Shown one piece after another: positions 42,930-51,699 of a stretch of DNA of 64,000 bases. Source of the stretch: Flavobacterium sp. Root901 (GTDB taxonomy: Bacteria > Bacteroidota > Bacteroidia > Flavobacteriales > Flavobacteriaceae); assembly GCF_001429765.1 (NCBI RefSeq), contig NZ_LMJB01000011.1, positions 1 to 64,000 on the forward strand. The letters run 5' to 3'. The translations under genes were made by a program, and so were the position numbers. Numbering within the stretch: position 1 is the first letter of the stretch; each line of letters starts with the position of its first letter. The notes under the pieces were generated by a model that was not told the origin of the DNA, did not search any database, and saw nothing but the letters and a program-made list of their open reading frames with translations.

Positions 42930-45173
42930 ATGAAGAAATTTATCGTGCCTGTTTTATTTGTAATTCTGGCTACAAGTTGTAAAATAAAGTCATACAAAAA
43001 TAATAATCAGGAAAATATTTTTGTAAATCATGTTGATCCATTTATCGGTACAGGCGGACACGGCCATACTTACCCCGGCGCAACAGTTCCTTTTGGGATG
43101 TTACAAGTTAGTCCGGATAACGGAACCGCAGGCTGGGATTGGTGTTCCGGTTATCATTATTCAGATTCTATTGTTTCTGGTTTTAGCCATTTGCATTTAA
43201 GCGGAACCGGAATTGGAGATTTGGCAGATATATTATTTATGCCGACAAATAAAAAAGTAGATCTAACATTAAAAACAACTTCAAGAGATCAATTACCCTA
43301 TAAATCATTTTACAGTCATGTTAACGAAAAAGCAGCACCGGGCTCTTACCAGGTTTTTCTTAAGGATCCTAAAATCAATGTAGAGCTTACTTCTTCTCAA
43401 AGAACAGCTTATCATAAATATACATTTGCAAAAAACGATAGACAATCTGTAGTTGTCGATTTAGGGTTTGCAATAAATTGGGACAAAGCTTTAAAAACAG
43501 CCATTGCGATAGAAGACCAATTTACTATCAGCGGTTATCGTTACAGCACAGGATGGGCAAAAAATCAAAAAGTATTTTTTGTGGCCAAGTTTTCAAAACC
43601 TATTACAGAATCAGTTTTAACGGCTGATAAACAAATTGTTAACGGTAAAAAAACAGAAGGTACAAATACGGCGGTACAATTATTTTTTGACACTCAAAAC
43701 TCAGACGAATTATTCGTAAAAGTGGCTTTGTCGTCTGTAAGTACGGCCAATGCCAAAGATAATTTAGATGCAGAAAAAGTAACTTTTGACAATACAAAAT
43801 CAGAAGCTTCTTCGATTTGGAATAAAGCATTAAGCAAAATTAAAGTTGAAACACCGGTAGATTCGTTAAAAACAATTTTTTACACTGCGATGTATCACAC
43901 ACAAGTTGCCCCTGTAGCCTATAGTGATAAAAACGGTCAATTTAGAAAAGAGGATGATCAAATTGTTACAGCAAAAGATTATACCGCCTATTCGACCTTA
44001 TCACTATGGGATACTTTTAGAGCAGAAAATCCTTTGCTGACTTTATTGGCGCCAGATAAAACTTCAGACATTATAAATTCAATGCTGGCCTACTACGATA
44101 ATAAAAAAATATTGCCGGTTTGGACTCTATACGCCAACGAAACCAATACAATGACAGGATACCATTCCATTCCGGTAATTGCTGATGCCTATTTAAAAGG
44201 TATAAAAGGTTTTGATGCAGAAAAAGCATTTCAGGCCATGAAAGCTACGATGATGCAGGACGAACGCGGTTTAAATTTGTATAAAAAATACGGCTATATT
44301 CCTTATAATTTATTAGATGAATCGGTTACAATTACTTTAGAATATGCTTATGATGACTGGTGTGTAGCACAAATGGCAAAAGCTTTAGGAAAAACCGAAG
44401 ATTATAAGTTTTTCTTAAAACGCTCTGAGGCCTATCAATATTTATTTGATTCGAAAAGCGGATTCATGAGAGGAAAATCAGAAGATGGAAAATCATTGAA
44501 TGAACCTTTTGATCCAAAACATTCTAATCATAGGGAACATACAGATTACACCGAAGGAAATGCATGGCAGCACAGTTGGTTTGTGCCGCAAAATGTAGAT
44601 CATTTAATTTCGATTCACGGTGGAAATGAAATCTTTAACAAACGCTTAGAACAGTTGTTTACGGAAAGTTCAGAGATTACGGGAAATAATGTTTCGGCAG
44701 ATATTTCCGGATTAATAGGGCAGTACGCGCACGGAAACGAACCAAGCCATCATATTGCGTACATGTTCAATCATTCAGGACAGCCGTGGAGAACACAATA
44801 TTGGGTGCGTCATATTTTAGATACACAATACAATACAACGCCAAACGGATTGAGCGGAAATGAAGACTGCGGGCAAATGTCGGCGTGGTATGTTTTCAGC
44901 TCAATGGGATTATATCCAATGAATCCGGCATCTGGTGAATACGAAATTGGAAGTCCGATTTTCGAAAAGTCAACAATTAATCTTGAAGGCGGAAAAACAT
45001 TTGTAATCGAAGCAGAAAATGTTTCAGATAAAAACTTTTATATCCAGTCGGCAGTATTAAACGGTGTCGAATTCAATCAAACAGCAATCACACATCAGCA
45101 GATTTTAAAAGGCGGGGTTTTACATTTTGTAATGGGAGCACAGCCAAATAAAAACTGGGGAACAAAAAAATAA
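42930..45173 (+). CDS. GH92 alpha-mannosidase, lipoprotein
   Basis: A 747-residue lipoprotein (KKFIVPVLFVILATSC, Cys18). GH92 marks: VDPFIGTGGHGHTYPGATVP, GFSHLHLSGTGIGDLADIL, LSLWDTFRAENPLL, GNAWQHSWFVPQNV, the acid-site loop AHGNEPSHHIAYMFNHSG and the base-site loop NGLSGNEDCGQMSAWYVFSS. These are Ca-dependent exo-alpha-mannosidases that trim N-glycans. The complete NEPSHH loop resembles the alpha-1,2-type enzymes, but linkage needs testing. The ATG at 42930 is used; an in-frame TTG at 42921 adds only three residues. A sodium:solute symporter follows 35 bp later. Confidence 0.96.
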   Translation: MKKFIVPVLFVILATSCKIKSYKNNNQENIFVNHVDPFIGTGGHGHTYPGATVPFGMLQVSPDNGTAGWDWCSGYHYSDSIVSGFSHLHLSGTGIGDLADILFMPTNKKVDLTLKTTSRDQLPYKSFYSHVNEKAAPGSYQVFLKDPKINVELTSSQRTAYHKYTFAKNDRQSVVVDLGFAINWDKALKTAIAIEDQFTISGYRYSTGWAKNQKVFFVAKFSKPITESVLTADKQIVNGKKTEGTNTAVQLFFDTQNSDELFVKVALSSVSTANAKDNLDAEKVTFDNTKSEASSIWNKALSKIKVETPVDSLKTIFYTAMYHTQVAPVAYSDKNGQFRKEDDQIVTAKDYTAYSTLSLWDTFRAENPLLTLLAPDKTSDIINSMLAYYDNKKILPVWTLYANETNTMTGYHSIPVIADAYLKGIKGFDAEKAFQAMKATMMQDERGLNLYKKYGYIPYNLLDESVTITLEYAYDDWCVAQMAKALGKTEDYKFFLKRSEAYQYLFDSKSGFMRGKSEDGKSLNEPFDPKHSNHREHTDYTEGNAWQHSWFVPQNVDHLISIHGGNEIFNKRLEQLFTESSEITGNNVSADISGLIGQYAHGNEPSHHIAYMFNHSGQPWRTQYWVRHILDTQYNTTPNGLSGNEDCGQMSAWYVFSSMGLYPMNPASGEYEIGSPIFEKSTINLEGGKTFVIEAENVSDKNFYIQSAVLNGVEFNQTAITHQQILKGGVLHFVMGAQPNKNWGTKK

Positions 45174-45208
45174 ACAAAACGTAACTAACCTACTAACAAA
45201 TAATTTTA

Positions 45209-47086
45209 ATGGATATTATTGACGTATCGATAATCGTAGCATACATTCTGCTCTCCGTGAGTATCGGAATTTGGATTTCAAGAAAAGCAAAACAAGGATT
45301 AGATGACTATTTTTTAGGCGGAAAAACAATCAAATGGTATTTTTTGGGTCTAAGTAACGGATCCGGAATGTTTGATGTTTCCGGAACTTCCTGGATGATT
45401 GGGGTACTTTTTCTATATGGAGTGAAAAGCTTTATGTTTATGTGGCTATGGCCGATATGGAACCAGATTTTCGTAATGATGTTCCTGGCAGTCTGGATTA
45501 GGAGATCTAAGGTAATGACAGGTTCAGAGTGGATTCTGACGCGTTTTGGAAGTGACAAAGCAGGAAAAGCTTCTCATATTATTGTTGCTATTTTTGCGAT
45601 TATCTCTACAATTGGTTTTATCGCTTATTTCTTTGAAGGAATCGGGAAATTTGTAACGATTATTCTTCCATGGGACTTAACGCTGCATTACGGCGATATG
45701 ATTTTATTGACATCAGAGCGTTCTTATGCTTTGATTATTATTTTTTTAACTACGATATATACAGTAAAAGGCGGAATGTTTTCTGTAGTAGCTACAGAAG
45801 TAGTACAATATTTAATTATGATTGTAGCCGGAGTTTTAATTGCAGGTTACGCTTTTATCAATTATACTGATCTTCAAATTAATTCGGTTATTACAGAGGA
45901 ATGGAAAAATGTTTTCTTCGGATGGCAGTTTGAAACCCAATGGAGTGATAAATTTCAAACGTTCAACAATTTAATAGATTCTGAAGGTTACAAAATGTTT
46001 GGTGCTTTCATCGGAATGACGTTGTTCAAAGGTTTCTTTGCGAGTGTGGCCGGACCAACGCCAAGTTATGATTTACAAAGAGTTCTTTCAACAAAATCAG
46101 TAAAAGAAGCCGCTTATATGAGTGGTTTTACAAACCTGATTTTATTTATTCCGAGATATTTATTAATTACAGGAATCGTAGTAATTGCATTAGTAAACTT
46201 AGCCCCGGAATTAAATGCAAACACAGCCTTAACCGGCGCCGATTTAGAATTATTGATGCCAAAAGTGGTAAATTTATATATTCCGGTTGGCGTAAAAGGA
46301 ATTCTTTTAGCAGGTTTATTAGCCGCTTTTATGTCTGGATTCTCGGCATTTGTAAATGCTGGCCCGGCTTATATCGTAAATGATATTTATAAAAAATATT
46401 TCAAACCCGTTGCGTCTAATGCACATTATATTAAAGTAAGCCAGATTTCATCTTTTTTAGTTGTTGGTTTAGGAGTTTTCATGGGATTCTTCGCAGATTC
46501 AATTAACTCATTGACTTTATGGATTACAAGTGCTTTGTACGGAGGTTATGTAGCTGCCAATTTTCTAAAATGGATTTGGTGGCGATTTAACGGCTGGGGT
46601 TATTTCTGGGGAATGTTTGCCGGATTAATCATCGCTTCCCTGCAATTCATTTTAGGCATGAATAAGGCCAATTTAACCGAAGGCTCTTTCTTATATAATT
46701 TATCTCAGGTTCAGGCGATTTATCTCTTTCCTTTAATATTTGGTTTCTCAATTTTAGGATGTCTTTTAGGAACATACTTAAGTAAACCAACAGAAATGGA
46801 AGTTTTAAAATCTTTCTATTCTAATGTAAGACCATGGGGATTCTGGAATCCGGTGTATAGAGAATTAAAAGCCGAAGATCAGGCTTTTGAAAAAAATAAT
46901 GATTTTTGGCTGGATATGATGAATTGTGCTATCGGAATTGTATGGCAGTCAAGTATGATTCTGCTTCCGATATTCTTTATCATAAGGGATTATCCAAAAG
47001 CAATTACAGCCTTAATCGTGTTTTTAGTTACGACAACAATATTAAAATTCACATGGTTAGATAAAGTTAGAAAAATAGCAGATTAA
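45209..47086 (+). CDS. Sodium:solute symporter (SSS family)
   Basis: A 625-residue inner-membrane transporter with about 13-15 transmembrane segments. The start VSIIVAYILLSVSIGIWISR, then KQGLDDYFLGGKTIKWYFLG and SNGSGMFDVSGTSWMIGVLF are typical of the SSS/SGLT family; GILLAGLLAAFMSGFSAFVN is the sodium-site helix. It uses the sodium gradient to take up a small sugar or acid. Lying between a periplasmic GH92 and a cytoplasmic GH130, it most likely imports mannose or the Man-GlcNAc core disaccharide. Confidence 0.94.
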   Translation: MDIIDVSIIVAYILLSVSIGIWISRKAKQGLDDYFLGGKTIKWYFLGLSNGSGMFDVSGTSWMIGVLFLYGVKSFMFMWLWPIWNQIFVMMFLAVWIRRSKVMTGSEWILTRFGSDKAGKASHIIVAIFAIISTIGFIAYFFEGIGKFVTIILPWDLTLHYGDMILLTSERSYALIIIFLTTIYTVKGGMFSVVATEVVQYLIMIVAGVLIAGYAFINYTDLQINSVITEEWKNVFFGWQFETQWSDKFQTFNNLIDSEGYKMFGAFIGMTLFKGFFASVAGPTPSYDLQRVLSTKSVKEAAYMSGFTNLILFIPRYLLITGIVVIALVNLAPELNANTALTGADLELLMPKVVNLYIPVGVKGILLAGLLAAFMSGFSAFVNAGPAYIVNDIYKKYFKPVASNAHYIKVSQISSFLVVGLGVFMGFFADSINSLTLWITSALYGGYVAANFLKWIWWRFNGWGYFWGMFAGLIIASLQFILGMNKANLTEGSFLYNLSQVQAIYLFPLIFGFSILGCLLGTYLSKPTEMEVLKSFYSNVRPWGFWNPVYRELKAEDQAFEKNNDFWLDMMNCAIGIVWQSSMILLPIFFIIRDYPKAITALIVFLVTTTILKFTWLDKVRKIAD

Positions 47087-47093
47087 ACAGCAA

Positions 47094-47199
47094 TTTGTCA
47101 TTTCGACGAAGGAGAAATCTCCGCGAGAAACTCTACAAAGATTGGCGACTAACGAGAAGGAGCTTCTTACGGAGATTTCTCCTTCGTCGAAATGACAAA
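47094..47199. repeat. REP-like element with 30-bp perfect inverted arms
   Basis: Perfect 30-bp arms at 47094-47123 and 47170-47199 (TTTGTCATTTCGACGAAGGA then GAAATCTCCG, and its complement) with a 46-bp centre. The outer 15 bases match the element at 13341-13434. It sits 7 bp after the symporter stop and 41 bp before the GH130 ATG, so it could cut or tune the transcript between them. Confidence 0.85.
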
Positions 47200-47240
47200 A
47201 CAGAGAGAATAAAAAAACAAAACAATAAAAAATAAAAAAA

Positions 47241-48206
47241 ATGAGCAGTATTCCCTGGCAAGACAGACCCGAAAACAGTAAAGATGTAATGTGGAGATAT
47301 TCTGAAAATCCAATTATCGACAGATATGCAATACCATCCTCAAACAGTATTTTTAATAGTGCTGTAGTTCCTTTTGAAGATGGATATGCGGGAGTTTTCA
47401 GATGTGACAATAAAGCGGTTCAAATGAATATTTTTACCGGTTTCAGTAAAGACGGAATCAACTGGGATATCAACCACGAACCTATTGAGATGAAATCCGG
47501 AAATACAGACATGATCGAATCTGCTTATAAATATGATCCGCGTGTGGTGTGGATCGAAGATCGTTACTGGATTACCTGGTGTAATGGTTACAACGGACCA
47601 ACCATTGGAATTGGATATACTTTTGATTTTAAAGAGTTTTTTCAATGCGAAAATGCCTTTCTTCCATTCAACAGAAACGGAGTTTTATTCCCTCAAAAAA
47701 TCAACGGTAAATATGCCATGTTAAGCCGTCCAAGTGATAACGGACATACGCCTTTTGGAGACATCTGGATCAGCTACAGCCCGGATATGAAATATTGGGG
47801 AGAACACAGACTGGTTATGAAACCAAGTCCGTTCGAACAAAGCGCCTGGCAGTGTACCAAAGTTGGAGCAGGGCCAATCCCGATTTTAACTAACGAAGGC
47901 TGGTTAATGATTTATCACGGAGTTATTAATACCTGCAACGGTTTCCGTTATGCAATGGGTTCAGCACTTTTAGATCTTGACTCGCCTGATAAAGTAAAAT
48001 ACAGGACACAACCGTATTTATTAGGACCTGCAGAAATTTATGAAATGGTAGGTGATGTACCAAATGTAGTTTTCCCTTGTGCCGCTTTACATGATACAGA
48101 GGAAGATAAATTAGCCGTTTATTATGGTGCAGCAGATACCGCTGTAGCAATTGCGTTTGGTAAGTTAAGTGAAGTAATTCAGTTTACAAAAGATAACAGT
48201 TTATAG
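47241..48206 (+). CDS. GH130 mannoside phosphorylase (Man-GlcNAc type)
   Basis: A 321-residue cytoplasmic enzyme without a signal peptide. It is a GH130 propeller: RYSENPIIDR, SSNSIFNSAVVPFEDGYAGV, SKDGINWDI, SAYKYDPRVVWIEDRYWITW with the catalytic Asp, NGVLFPQKINGKYAMLSRPS, KVGAGPIPILTNEGWLMIYH and CAALHDTEEDKLAVYYGAAD. It resembles the Bacteroides enzymes that use phosphate to split beta-1,4-Man-GlcNAc, the N-glycan core disaccharide, giving mannose 1-phosphate. It follows the symporter and stands 7 bp before the CBM9-like gene. The substrate is inferred from likeness and context. Confidence 0.93.
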   Translation: MSSIPWQDRPENSKDVMWRYSENPIIDRYAIPSSNSIFNSAVVPFEDGYAGVFRCDNKAVQMNIFTGFSKDGINWDINHEPIEMKSGNTDMIESAYKYDPRVVWIEDRYWITWCNGYNGPTIGIGYTFDFKEFFQCENAFLPFNRNGVLFPQKINGKYAMLSRPSDNGHTPFGDIWISYSPDMKYWGEHRLVMKPSPFEQSAWQCTKVGAGPIPILTNEGWLMIYHGVINTCNGFRYAMGSALLDLDSPDKVKYRTQPYLLGPAEIYEMVGDVPNVVFPCAALHDTEEDKLAVYYGAADTAVAIAFGKLSEVIQFTKDNSL

Positions 48207-48213
48207 TAAAGGC

Positions 48214-49284
48214 ATGCGTTTAAAATTTCAATGGTTAACAGTTGTTTTATTTTCTCTTTCGATTGCGGGTTTTGCGCAGTCAAAAAAAAATGGCATTATT
48301 CCTAAAACATATGTCGCAGCCAAAACTGCTGATCCAATTACAATAGATGGAGAAGATACAGATGCCTCGTGGAGTAAAGCAGATTGGACAGATCTTTTTG
48401 AAGATATAGAAAATGGCGTTAAACCCAAGTATGCAACAAAAGTTAAAATGCTGTGGGACGAAACGAATTTTTATATTTTAGCAAAGATTGACGAACCGCA
48501 TGTCTGGGCCAATTTAAAACAGCGAGATACCATTATTTTTTACAACAATGACTTCGAAGTTTTTATAGATCCCGACAGCGACACTTTTAACTATTACGAA
48601 TTAGAAATAAACGCCTTGAACACTGCTTGGGATCTATTTTTATCAAAACCTTACAGAGAAAATGATCTCGTAGTTTTAAACGACTGGAATCTTACCGGTT
48701 TAAAATCTGCAGTAAAAATTCAGGGAACAATTAATAATCCGAATGATACAGATCAGGGCTGGGTTTTAGAAATGGCAATTCCCTGGGCAGCCTATAAAAC
48801 CTCTTATTTCGATCAGAATGTGCCTGCGGATAAATTCTGGAGAGTCAACTTTTCAAGGGTAAACTGGCAGCATTCTATTGTAGACGGCAAATACGAGCGT
48901 AAAAAAGATGACGACGGAAAATTTCTTCCGGAATATAACTGGGTCTGGTCGCCCATAGGAGTAATCAATATGCATGAACCGGAAAAATGGGGCTATGTTT
49001 ATTTTTCTTCCAAAGAAGGAAAAGATACCTTTACAATTCCGCAGGACGAAAAAGTAAAATGGGAACTTTACAATTTATACAGAGCTCAAAAAGAATATTT
49101 TCAGAAGAATAAAATGTGGGCACGATCGCTGGCAAATTTAAAAAAAGAAAGCATCACGGTTGATAATAAAGTTTTAAAACCTATTTTAGAAAACCATTCT
49201 GCAGGATATAATATTGCAGTAAAAAGCCCTTTTTCTAATCAAACATTTATTATAAAGCAGGATGGCAGAATAATAACAAAGTAA
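48214..49284 (+). CDS. Secreted CBM9-like carbohydrate-binding protein
   Basis: A 356-residue secreted protein (signal MRLKFQWLTVVLFSLSIAGFA-QS). Residues about 30-250 match the CBM9-like domain: ITIDGEDTDASWSKADWTDL, KVKMLWDETNFYILAKIDEP, NDFEVFIDPDSDTFNYYELE, INALNTAWDLFL, GWVLEMAIPWAAY, FWRVNFSRVNWQ, YNWVWSPIGVINMHEPEKWG. A helical tail of about 80 residues follows. No catalytic domain is attached. Such proteins are often mislabelled endoxylanase. It may hold glycan for its neighbours. It is 6 bp before the GHL10 gene and 7 bp after GH130, so it is translated as part of this operon. Confidence 0.85.
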   Translation: MRLKFQWLTVVLFSLSIAGFAQSKKNGIIPKTYVAAKTADPITIDGEDTDASWSKADWTDLFEDIENGVKPKYATKVKMLWDETNFYILAKIDEPHVWANLKQRDTIIFYNNDFEVFIDPDSDTFNYYELEINALNTAWDLFLSKPYRENDLVVLNDWNLTGLKSAVKIQGTINNPNDTDQGWVLEMAIPWAAYKTSYFDQNVPADKFWRVNFSRVNWQHSIVDGKYERKKDDDGKFLPEYNWVWSPIGVINMHEPEKWGYVYFSSKEGKDTFTIPQDEKVKWELYNLYRAQKEYFQKNKMWARSLANLKKESITVDNKVLKPILENHSAGYNIAVKSPFSNQTFIIKQDGRIITK

Positions 49285-49290
49285 ACCACC

Positions 49291-50370
49291 ATGAAACTAC
49301 CAAAACTAATACTTTTTTTATTGGCGCTGAGCATTTTTTCCTGTGCCGGAAAAGAAGAACCAACCGCATTTAAATTTGGTGTCTGGACAACCGCAGATGC
49401 CAAAAAATCTGATGCAGATTATACCAAAGAATTCAAAAAATACAAGAACGGCGGAATTGACGAAGTATTAATCAATACAACAACTGATCCCAGACTTTTA
49501 AAAAGAATAGTGCCTCTTGCCGCAAAAGAAGGCTTAAAAGTTCATGCCTGGATTATGGCCATGAACAGACCCGGAGATTCTGTCGCATTACAGCATCCGG
49601 AATGGTATCAGGTAAGCAAAGAAGGAAAATCCTGTTTTGATAACCGTCCTTATGTCGATTATTATCAATGGTTATGTCCAACCAGAAAAGAATCAAGGGA
49701 ACACGTTTTACATTTAGTAGAAGAACTGGCAAAAGTAGAGGGAATCGAAAGTGTTCATTTAGATTATATTCGTTTCCCGGACATCTTCCTGCCAATCAGT
49801 TTACTGCCCAAATACAATTTGGTTCAGGATGTAGAACTGCCTCAATTTGATTTTTGTTATTGTGATGAATGTGTGAAAGCATTCGAAAAAATCCACCACA
49901 AAAATCCAAAAGAAAGTCATAATACATCTATCGATATGGAGTGGAAAAACTTCAGATTAAATGCGATAAAAGCGGTTGTCGATGATGCTTATAAAATTGC
50001 GCACAAATACAATAAACAATTAACGGCGGCAGTATTTCCTTATCCTGAAATGGCAGATCACATGGTTCGGCAGCGTTGGGACAAATGGAATATTGACGAA
50101 GTATATCCAATGATTTACCATAGTTTTTATAATGAAGAAATAGACTGGGTTGGATATGCTACCAAACAAGGCGTTACTGATTTAGAAAATAAAAAGACAA
50201 AAATCAATACAGGAATTTATATTCCGGGTTTGAAAAATGATAAAGAACTGAAACAAGCTATTTTGGCAGCTAAAGAAAACGGAGCAGTCGGAGTTTCTTT
50301 CTTTGACGGAAATGCATTGTCTGAAAGCAATTTAAAGACAATCAGAGAAACAAAAGCAAGTTTAAAATAG
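49291..50370 (+). CDS. GHL10-type (PF02638-like) putative glycosyl hydrolase, lipoprotein
   Basis: A 359-residue lipoprotein (LFLLALSIFSC, Cys18) with a TIM-barrel of the glycosyl-hydrolase-like-10 type: GVWTTADAKKSDADYTKEFK, GGIDEVLINTT, LKVHAWIMAMNRPGD, WLCPTRKESREHVLHLVEEL, the acidic motif VHLDYIRFPD, and PMIYHSFYNEEIDWVGYAT. A CxCxxC cluster (FDFCYCDECVKAF) lies after the LDYIRFPD strand and may be structural or bind metal. The Asp/Tyr-Arg strand and the Glu pair near the C-terminus are candidate active-site residues. Function is unknown; it is locked to the CBM9-like gene (6 bp) in an N-glycan locus. Confidence 0.82.
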   Translation: MKLPKLILFLLALSIFSCAGKEEPTAFKFGVWTTADAKKSDADYTKEFKKYKNGGIDEVLINTTTDPRLLKRIVPLAAKEGLKVHAWIMAMNRPGDSVALQHPEWYQVSKEGKSCFDNRPYVDYYQWLCPTRKESREHVLHLVEELAKVEGIESVHLDYIRFPDIFLPISLLPKYNLVQDVELPQFDFCYCDECVKAFEKIHHKNPKESHNTSIDMEWKNFRLNAIKAVVDDAYKIAHKYNKQLTAAVFPYPEMADHMVRQRWDKWNIDEVYPMIYHSFYNEEIDWVGYATKQGVTDLENKKTKINTGIYIPGLKNDKELKQAILAAKENGAVGVSFFDGNALSESNLKTIRETKASLK

Positions 50371-50376
50371 AGATTA

Positions 50377-50498
50377 AACACATAGAAACAGATTAAAATG
50401 TGTGTAATAAAAAATATAAAAGTTTCCACACATACCTATGTTTGTTAATGCAAGTGAAACGCCTTTTATAAAGTTTCAAAACTATGTTTCTATGTGTT
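50377..50498. repeat. Inverted repeat with AAACACATAG-type arms
   Basis: Perfect 14-bp arms AACACATAGAAACA (50377-50390) / TGTTTCTATGTGTT (50485-50498) fill the spacer before the asparaginase gene. The arm matches the sequence at 31825-31842 and 51621-51636. Confidence 0.75.
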
Positions 50499-50534
50499 GA
50501 ATAAAAAATTAAGACAAAGATAAAAGTAAACAGC

Positions 50535-51557
50535 ATGTCAAATAGAAGAGATTTTATCAAAAAAGCAACTTTAGGTGCAGCAGCTGTAAGTTCTGTAGGC
50601 TTTAGCGGATTTGCGAAAGAAAAAGAAGGGAAAGAAAATACAATAGATTTTTCTCCAAAAAAAGTAAAAAAACCAGTTGTTATTTCGACATGGAATCACG
50701 GACTTCCTGCAAATCAGGAAACGTGGAAACAATTAAAAGCCGGAAAACCAGCCTTGGATGCCATTGAAGCCGGAATGAAAATTCCTGAAGCAGATCCTAA
50801 TGTTCGCAGTGTAGGCTATGGAGGTTATCCCGACCGTGAAGGAAAAGTAACACTTGACGCTTGTATCATGGACCACAACAGTAATTGCGGTTCGGTTTGT
50901 TTTTTACAGGGAATTATGCATCCAATCTCTGTTGCAAAGAGAGTGCTGCAAAATACACCGCACGTAATGCTGGCCGGACAAGGCGCATTGCAGTTTGCTT
51001 TGTCAGAAGGATTTAAAGAAGAAAATTTATTGACTCCGGAATCTGAAAAAGACTGGAAAAAATGGCTGGAAGATTCAAAATATAAACCTGTTATTAATAT
51101 AGAAAACCACGATACTATAAGTATGCTGATGTTAGACCAGGAAGGCAACCTTTCGGGCGGATGTACCACGAGCGGTGCTGCTTGGAAAATGCACGGACGC
51201 GTCGGTGATTCCCCAATAATCGGCGCGGGTCTTTTCCTGGATAATGAAGTGGGAGCTGCAGCAGCAACCGGTTTAGGAGAAGCCGTTATCAGGACCGCAG
51301 GAAGTGCCATGGTGGTCGAATTAATGCGTCAGGGAAAATCACCTTTTGATGCCTGTAAAGAAATCACAGAACGTATTTACAACAAACATAAAAACCATAA
51401 AGACATGGAATATCTGCAGGTTGGTTTTATTGCCTTAAATAAAAACGGAGAATATGCTGGTTACAGTTTGCGATCAGGTTTTAATTTTGCTGTTTCTGAC
51501 GATGAAAAAGGACACCGAATGGAAGATGCTAAATTTAAAATGTCGTGGGATAAATAA
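50535..51557 (+). CDS. N4-(beta-N-acetylglucosaminyl)-L-asparaginase (glycosylasparaginase)
   Basis: A 340-residue Ntn hydrolase that cleaves the GlcNAc-Asn amide bond, the link between N-glycan and protein. The precursor must cut itself before Thr194 in ENHDTISMLM, which becomes the N-terminal nucleophile. GGCTTSGAAWKMHGRVGDSP and IIGAGLFLDNEVGAAAATG are the conserved substrate region, matching the recalled motifs of the Flavobacterium meningosepticum enzyme (GRVGDSPIIGAGLF). The N-terminus has a twin-arginine motif (RRDFIKKATLGAAAVSS), so export may be by the Tat route, suiting an enzyme that folds before it is cut. Its presence strongly marks N-glycans as the target of Region 3. Confidence 0.96.
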   Translation: MSNRRDFIKKATLGAAAVSSVGFSGFAKEKEGKENTIDFSPKKVKKPVVISTWNHGLPANQETWKQLKAGKPALDAIEAGMKIPEADPNVRSVGYGGYPDREGKVTLDACIMDHNSNCGSVCFLQGIMHPISVAKRVLQNTPHVMLAGQGALQFALSEGFKEENLLTPESEKDWKKWLEDSKYKPVINIENHDTISMLMLDQEGNLSGGCTTSGAAWKMHGRVGDSPIIGAGLFLDNEVGAAAATGLGEAVIRTAGSAMVVELMRQGKSPFDACKEITERIYNKHKNHKDMEYLQVGFIALNKNGEYAGYSLRSGFNFAVSDDEKGHRMEDAKFKMSWDK

Positions 51558-51573
51558 AAATACGATGCGGGAA

Positions 51574-51683
51574 CTTTGTCAAAGTTTTAAATTTAACAAA
51601 GTTGAATCGCGAATAAATTTAAACACATAGAAATATAGATTTTCTCTCACAATCTATCCCGATAATAATCGGGGCTATGTGTT
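51574..51683. repeat. Composite intergenic repeat before the LacZ-like gene
   Basis: Contains CTTTGTCAAAG (51574-51584, core of the 40898 palindrome), AAACACATAG (51621-51630) with its complement CTATGTGTT (51675-51683), an inner pair ATAGATT/AATCTAT (51635-51641, 51651-51657), and the tight stem CCCGAT/ATCGGG (51658-51663, 51668-51673). Two repeat families meet in one 142-bp spacer. Confidence 0.65.
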
Positions 51684-51699
51684 CAAACAAAAATAAAGA

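Noticed and set aside
48214..49284. Calling the CBM9-like protein an endoxylanase
   Set aside because: There is no GH10 or GH11 catalytic domain; only the CBM9-like binding fold and a helical tail are present.
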